From Cryptomeria japonica (Eukaryota > Streptophyta > Pinopsida > Cupressales > Cupressaceae), in contig NC_081414.1 of NCBI RefSeq assembly GCF_030272615.1, positions 810,441,069 through 810,505,068 of the forward strand: a DNA stretch of 64,000 bases, given 5' to 3'. The notes beneath the pieces are model-generated. The model was not told the origin of the DNA. It worked only from the letters and a program-made list of their open reading frames with translations, and did not search any database. The position numbers and the translations under genes were made by a program. This document shows positions 58,020-64,000 of the stretch, one piece after another (the first letter of the stretch is position 1; each line of letters starts with the position of its first letter).

Positions 58020-60210
58020 ATGATGGTGTTGTCGATGCTAACACAGTGAGACCTAAAATCATTCTTTCTGGATCATGTTTTACAAATAACCAAGTGAATA
58101 CTCAAACACCTTCAAAACCATGAAGGAAATACACCCCATTGGGAGAACCACTTGAATCAGCTTTCAAGAAGCTAGTGGCAAACAAGATAATAACAATTCT
58201 AGACAATCCTCCATATGAGCCAAAGGTCAAACCAAATTGGTGGAATGATGATGAGTACTATGAGTATTAAAAGAGAAAGGGACATAAAACAAAAAATTGT
58301 CATTGTTTGAAAAATATTATACAAGATCTTATTGATAGAGGTGACATTGAGATTCAAGGACATTCATCCAATCAAGAACATGAGATGTTTAAGGAACCAT
58401 TCCCTAAACATGACAAGGGAAAAGACAAAGTCATAGATGAGCAGACCAACTATACTAGAGCATCCTATAACTATGATTCAACTGTTAATCACATTTCAAT
58501 GGACAATTATGTCTCTATCATTATCATTAAGGACAAAATGCCTGAAAATTCTACCCAAAAGCCCAAAGTTGTCCTAAAAGGAACTAGACCTTCTTCTGAA
58601 TCTACCTCTGAATGTAATGTCACAACTCATCGAGGTAAATTCGCCTAGCAAGGTGCTCCAGCTAAAACTACTACTTCCTCAGCAACCAAACCTAAGTACA
58701 ATCTGGTAGAGTAGTTAGGGAGAACGCCTGCACTTATCTCCATCCTTGAGCTTTAACGCATATCCCCTACACATAAAGCCATTCTTGATAAAACTTTGAG
58801 AGACACTATTGTCCCCATTGATCTGAACGTGGACTAGTTCCAAGCCATGGTGGGATACCTTTTTGTTCCACACTCCCTTACATTCACAGAAGCTGACAAT
58901 GCATTTGTAAGCTAACCACATAATTAACCTTTACACATTGAAGCCTTCCTACGCAAACTTTGAATAAAATGAGTCCTGATAGATGGAGGAGTTGGTCTCA
59001 ATATATGTACTTTGAACAAATAATACAATTGGGATATTTAGATAAAGTTGTGAATGATACAAACAAAATTAACATCAAGGCATATGATGATGAATTGCAT
59101 TCATCCAAAGGCACAGTCACTCTACCTCTCAGAGTAGGACCAATTACAAAGGATGTGGTTTGTCAAGTCCTAGACCTAGATCTCACATACAATATATTTC
59201 TAGGACATCAATGGATTCATGAGATGAGAGAAGTCCCATCTACATACCATCAATGCATTAAGTTTCCTCATAATGGAGTTGAAGTAATAGTTAATGGTGA
59301 TCCTAATCCATTTATATACTACAATAACTTGAGGCCAAAAGCCAAGACAATAATTCCAATTAATAGAGAACCTATCCCATCCTCTGCATATATTAACCCT
59401 AAATCATTAAAACCTTCAACATCAAAGAAAGGTGAGCTTAAAGGGAAATATCAGGACAAAGGCATGGGTGAATACACTCTAAATCAAACCATGTGCTTGC
59501 GGAAAGTTATGAGTTCACCAAAATAATATGGAAGACCACATCCTTCTAAATGGATATCTATCATTACACTAAAGTGGGACCCTACTATATTCCAAAAGTT
59601 GGGTGAAATGGAAGAAGAAGACTTATACAAAATGCTTTACAAAGACCCTAGAGATGGTACACAAGATCACATCAAGACACCATGTGAAAAATATGGCAAA
59701 GGATTCAAGATCTGACAAAAGTTTGGGTATGATGGTAAAAGTCCTCTTGGCTTAAGAAAAGAAGGTATCACTCAACCTTTGCAACCAGAATTGACATTTA
59801 AAAATCAGCACTAGAGAGGGCTTGGTTTCATCTCTTCCAAGGTAAACACTCACAAATCAAAAGAAGCATTGCAAATCATGATTTCCAATGATCAACAAGA
59901 GAACCGCTATTACACCAACTCTAATGAAGGGGAATGGGGTTCAGACAAATCCTATAGTGATTATGAACTTACCAAGACATTCTGAGAACTAGGTGAACCC
60001 ACAGAAGAAGAGGAATTTCATAAAAATTTCAAAGTTGGTCAAGAAACAACCCTTGAGGATCCCACGCAATCTTTTTGTTTATGTTCTAGAATGAAATCAT
60101 GAAAGATGAGGACACCCATTCTGGAATGCACTTTTAGTAATGACAATTTAGACTTGTTCATGATCGACATAGGTGAGGAGAGTGTCGATGATGATCTTGA
60201 CAACTATTGA
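58020..60210 (+). pseudogene. Element J protease and G-patch-like region
   Basis: A knuckle-free linker precedes the retropepsin active-site block LIDGGVGLNI at 58976-59005. After a frameshift the rest of the protease follows (58985-59320) with YNIFLGHQWIHEM, STYHQCIKFPHNG and DPNPF, characteristic of plant Tat/Ogre-type Gypsy proteases. A KFGYDGKSPLGLRKEGI block at about 59720-59770 resembles a G-patch, also usual there. Several stops occur. An acidic tail ends near 60210, after which coding cannot be followed. Confidence 0.82.
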
Positions 60211-61310
60211 GCACCAAATCTGAATTAAGTAAAATATCTTGATTTGTGGAATTAAATCATAGAAGTAATATATCTTTGGAAGAAATCATCATTTTCATTG
60301 ATACCATAATAACCCACAAGTTATTGAGCAAGTGGCATCCTATAGAAATATCTGAATTCAGATGGTATCGATGAGACCCAGCGATGTATCACTGATATAG
60401 AAGGGCTATCGAAGAAAGGGAACATCAAAAGCAATGATCCTATCGACAAAGGATATCAAAGAAAGAAGAGATGGTTTTCTTCGATAGGAAAAGGTTTTCG
60501 AGGAAACAATACCATCGGTGCAACATGAAGGAGACTTACCGATAAAAAGTTCTTATCAAAACAATGACATTAATCAGATAAAAGGAAGCCACATCGATAA
60601 AAGATATCAATAAGGATATGAGTTTTGAGGAAGCTAAAAGGCATGTTACCTATATGCATGATTTTGCCATTGCAAATTTATCGATGAAGATTACTAATGA
60701 GCTCATCAATGAAAGATGATAGCGGAAGCAAGTCATCAAAGTAAAGAAGGCTTCAATGAGATGATAGACCCATTCATTGACAAGGTGTAGTAATGTTGAT
60801 GGAAAAGGGTATTTCGATAGAAGGATAAAGGAAGTCACTGAAGCCGAAGGTTTCTTCAACATGAAACCTAGTGGACATCAGATATATATCGATGAGGAGA
60901 TGACCATAATAACTAAATGCAACATTTTGATGAAGGGACAAAATACCTAGTCTCAGTAATATTTGAAACAAAAGTGTTGTCGATAGAAACAAAGAGATCG
61001 ATGGACTAAAAAATAAAGTAATTGAAAGACATATTCTCATCGAAATGATTAGTGATTGCCATGAAAATCAGAAATGAATCACAAGGGAGGTCACATCGCC
61101 AATAAATTCAAACGTGTGCCCAAGAAACCATTGTTAAAACAACCATTATTAACTGATTAAATATGCCATAAGTAATGAATCGACACCAACAGACACAACA
61201 TTAAGGAATTCACAAGCGATGAACCAAAAACAAAAATTGGGCAAATTCACAGATAAAGCTCAGTGATTCCAAGTAAGTCATCTACACACAGACCCCCTTT
61301 GTAAATTCAA
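60211..61310 (+). other. Element H leader (left edge uncertain)
   Basis: Non-coding and rich in TCGAT/ATCGA motifs. Counting by eye there are about a dozen between 60365 and 61045 (for example 60368, 60480, 60594, 60679, 60889, 60997). In position and style it parallels the hairpin leaders of E and G. No LTR end, C-tract or primer site was found before the ATG at 61311. Confidence 0.5.
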
Positions 61311-64000
61311 ATGGAATCATCATCTAAGGTTAGTAAGACTAGAAAGGGAAAGGAACCTCTTGCTGTAGAAGAAAAACCCAAGAGGTAGAAAAGGGAAGGG
61401 CATTCTTTGGCCCAGGACCTGATTGATCAATGACCATCATCTAGTCTAAGGTCCAAAAAGATTAGAGGTGATGATGAAGGCCTAGAGGACCGGTTTGAAG
61501 ATCTTGGAGACATATGGACAAAATTGAGTGGGTATGAATTGTTCATATATGGGTACAACAGAAGGGTTGCCCCTCAACCTATCAACAATTTATGGCAACT
61601 GAACTTAGGTAGGCTAGTTGTGGCTAATGTCTTCATGAATATAGAGCTCATGAAGGCATTGGAAAATGACTATGAACCTAAAACCAGAACCATATATAAC
61701 TATATGGGTGAGCCAATTCTTGCAATTACAAAAGAGGTCATTGACATTGTGTTTGAATTCTACTGGGGGTTTGAAGAATCGATTGACCTCAAGAAATTGA
61801 CAAGTGAATATTTTAACCTAGAGCACATTTACAAAACATGGAGACTCCCCATACATAGACCTATAAATGTAGGACCCTTAATGCCACTAGGTCAGGATGA
61901 CAAGGCCCCCTATGATGTCAACTCTTTCCATCCATACTTCAAATATACTTATTATTGTGTTGCTCAAGTTCTAGGGATAAAAGCCCATCCTTTGATGGAT
62001 ATTGCAGCCATGGTCATTTGTGCCGATGTGCAATCTAAGGATCCCCGCTTTTTTGATTTTGCTTCTTATTTGGTTGAAGTCTTGAATCATGGGTTAGAAA
62101 AGTTAAAAGGGGATGTTGTTAACGTACATTTCAAGCATTATTCCTTGCTTATGCATATGTTATTATATATGGGCCAAGATGAAGGATTATGGCCAAAAGA
62201 GTTATGTGTTAGGACATATGACAATGTTGGGATGAGAAAACCAGTGCAGCTATGGGTTTCTTCATGGGACTAGAGCTATGTTAATAATCAATATTAGAAC
62301 TTTAAGGATTTTTTTGTCAAGCCATTATATAAATTGTTGGGTTGCCCATGTGATCATGCCCTTGCACCAGAGATTCAAAGATTATTGAGACCAAAATATT
62401 TTGCTGAAGATTCCTCAATTGAACACAATTGGGGAGATTGGTATTGTTTTTCAAACTACACACAAGTAAGGGTATACAGGTTTGAAGGGAGACCGTACCT
62501 ATTACCACTTACAGTCCCTAATAGAGTGGCTTGTCTGGAGATTTTGAGGCAATTGTCAATAGTGAGTACAAAACATCTGACAAGCCATGGGAAATAATCA
62601 ATTGTACCCGGGTTGTTAGTCTTTGCAGATTTCATTGTGGAAAATTCCAAGAGCTATAGCTTACTACAGACAAAGTTGGATTACTAGGGCATGGCTATGA
62701 GGGATCCAAGGCCCAACTTTTATTCTGAAGGATACATAAGGATAGCCCGGTCATCACAAAAGCTAAAGGCTGGAGAGCATAAATCTTTCTTTCCAGATGA
62801 TCTCATTAAGAACATTGGCAGAGAAGAGGCTAGAGAAAAGAGAATAAAGTTTGAGAAAGTAATGCATGCTTATAAATGAAATATTTTCAAAAGGAAAATG
62901 AATGAGAATTTATCACAAAGGATTGATGACCCATTGGAGTTAGCCAACAAGCTCATGGAGCATGAATTCGAAATACTTGAAGGAGTTCCACCTCACATCT
63001 CTAGGGAGTATATTGATACTATTAGAAGTACATAACCTTAAGCTCATATGTCCCCTGCTTCCACATCAGGAATTGTTTCATTCACTACTCGAGATGATTA
63101 CCCACTTGGTTATATAGAGGATACACATATAGACTTGACAATAGGACAATTGAATGTCAAAGAAGTTGTTGATATCAGATTCATGTAGCATGAGGATTTC
63201 ATTGCTGATAGTGATTTTATTGCTTCCAAAGAGTTTATTACATTCCTCTATTAGCATAAAGGATCGCATATCAGAAATAACATGAAAGATAATAATGAAG
63301 AACAACAAGTTCAAAAGCTACAAGAGGAGATGGATCTTGTGATGAAAGAAATGACACCAGAAAAGGGGAGATAATTGCTGAAGGAGGCAGGTGTGTTATT
63401 GTACTCTGGATGGGACTTGAAATTTGCCCTGTTGTTTGATGAATTCCTTAAGAAATAGGACCCAAATAAGACAATGATGCCTGATGAAATTGATAAACTC
63501 TTTAGAGGGTTAGGATATGATCTAGATCAAAAATCTCTTCTACAGTGGGCTATTTATCCCAAATATAAAAGACCTACATTGGTTGACATAGAGGAAGCTT
63601 TTGGGCATCTGATGGTACAACAAGTTGGGAAGATTGACCCTAGGATCACTGCCAAACTAAATTTGGATGTGGCCAAACTGATCCAGGATCAAATAGAGTT
63701 TCTTGTCGGAGAGAACTCTACATACAGAAGTCTGTATGAAAAGGCCGATGAAGAAAAACAAAGGTTGCAAATGAGATTACTTCAGATTGATACAAGCACT
63801 AGTCAGACAGGGATGACATATGGTGTTGACAGAGATGCCATGGATGCCTTGACATACGCAATACATTGGAGGAATAGGGCCGAAAAGACATCTCAACAAA
63901 CAGAAAAGATACAAGAAAAGATGGACAAGTTAATTCTTGAGATCATTGAACATAGATTCAGAAGTATGATGTAGGTTGCAGAGATCTACTGGAAGACATA
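61311..64000 (+). pseudogene. Element H long unknown protein (C-terminus off window)
   Basis: I do not recognise this protein. ATG at 61311 (MESSSKVSK). The whole 2.69 kb stays in one frame, interrupted only by about fourteen stops. Blocks in order are LWQLNLGRLVVANVFM, a YEPKTRTIYNYMGEP block, FDFASYLVEVLNHGL, HYSLLMHMLLYMG, HNWGDWYCFSNY, GRPYLLPLTVP, FFPDDLIKN, then TPEKGR followed by LLKEAGVLLYSGWDL, and coiled-coil-like segments near the end (63700-63960). The matching G blocks occur in the same order and spacing. No enzymatic motif is recognised. Confidence 0.7.

Larger units (their letters stand above)
53382..60210 (+). mobile_element. Ty3/Gypsy element J, Tat/Ogre-like, 5' half
   Basis: An LTR, primer site, long leader, gag, aspartic protease and a post-protease region with a G-patch-like block are present in order. 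Reverse transcriptase, RNase H and integrase are not seen before element H begins. The right boundary is estimated from loss of recognisable coding. Either J continues beyond H outside the window or it is a 5' fragment. Confidence 0.75.
60211..64000 (+). mobile_element. Element H, relative of E and G (3' end off window)
   Basis: It is identified by its long protein, which aligns block by block with G, and by a repeat-rich leader. It appears to interrupt Gypsy element J. The exact insertion point and any duplication cannot be fixed from this window. Confidence 0.6.

Noticed and set aside
1-64000. Host protein-coding, tRNA or rRNA genes
   Set aside because: Every open stretch with recognisable or conserved content belongs to an element. 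No intron-exon gene, tRNA cloverleaf or rRNA sequence was recognised by reading; a formal scan could not be run.

Overview
The window is intergenic DNA from a large, repeat-rich plant genome. A gymnosperm is possible, but this rests only on the density and decay of nested elements. I found no convincing host gene, tRNA, rRNA or CRISPR array. Almost every base belongs to a transposable element or to a copy of one. The supporting signs are initiator-Met-tRNA-type primer binding sites, Ty1/Copia gag-pol, a Ty3/Gypsy gag-protease of the Tat/Ogre type, a Helitron Rep/helicase, and many TG...CA termini with 5-bp target-site duplications (TSDs). All coding regions are broken by stops or frameshifts.

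Layout. 1-5190 (minus): 5' part of non-autonomous LTR element A. 5191-11852 (minus): complete Copia element B (TSD ATTTT). 12008-38879 (plus): Copia element D (TSD GACCT), split by three insertions. Element C (12240-18933, TSD GATCT) sits in its 5' LTR; elements E (25098-31686, TSD CTATG) and G (32219-38432, minus, TSD GAGGT) sit in its 3' LTR. Once the insertions and one TSD copy each are removed, both D LTRs are exactly 1416 bp, which validates the nesting. E carries a solo LTR (L1, 27307-28851). 38885-53381: decayed Helitron sequence (minus) carrying a second solo LTR (L2) and an unclassified insertion (K). A direct tandem duplication runs through this part: 31053-43311 and 43313-50232 are two copies of one unit, and G is present only in the first. 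53382-about 60210 (plus): 5' LTR, leader, gag and protease of a Tat/Ogre-like Gypsy element J. About 60211-64000 (plus): element H, running off the window.

The most interesting content is a family of long proteins (about 1,150-1,215 codons where complete) that I do not recognise. It is carried by five elements: A, C, E, G and H. In A and C it sits behind a coiled-coil protein with four CCHC knuckles, in elements with normal LTRs, primer site and polypurine tract but no pol. C shares 32 identical bases with autonomous-type B across the polypurine tract/LTR junction, suggesting mobilisation in trans. In E and G I can find no terminal repeats: each is a 6.2-6.6 kb unit starting TGTTA, ending CAACA, flanked by 5-bp TSDs, with a 5' leader of repeated hairpins (GGTTCAA type in E, CGCTATTTCG type in G). 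H has the same protein and a leader rich in TCGAT motifs. This looks like an LTR-less, integrase-type insertion class and is my main candidate for something undescribed.

Relative order from the nesting: A, then B into or beside A; Helitron with L2 and K; D; then C, E (and L1 into E); then the tandem duplication; then G into the first duplicate.
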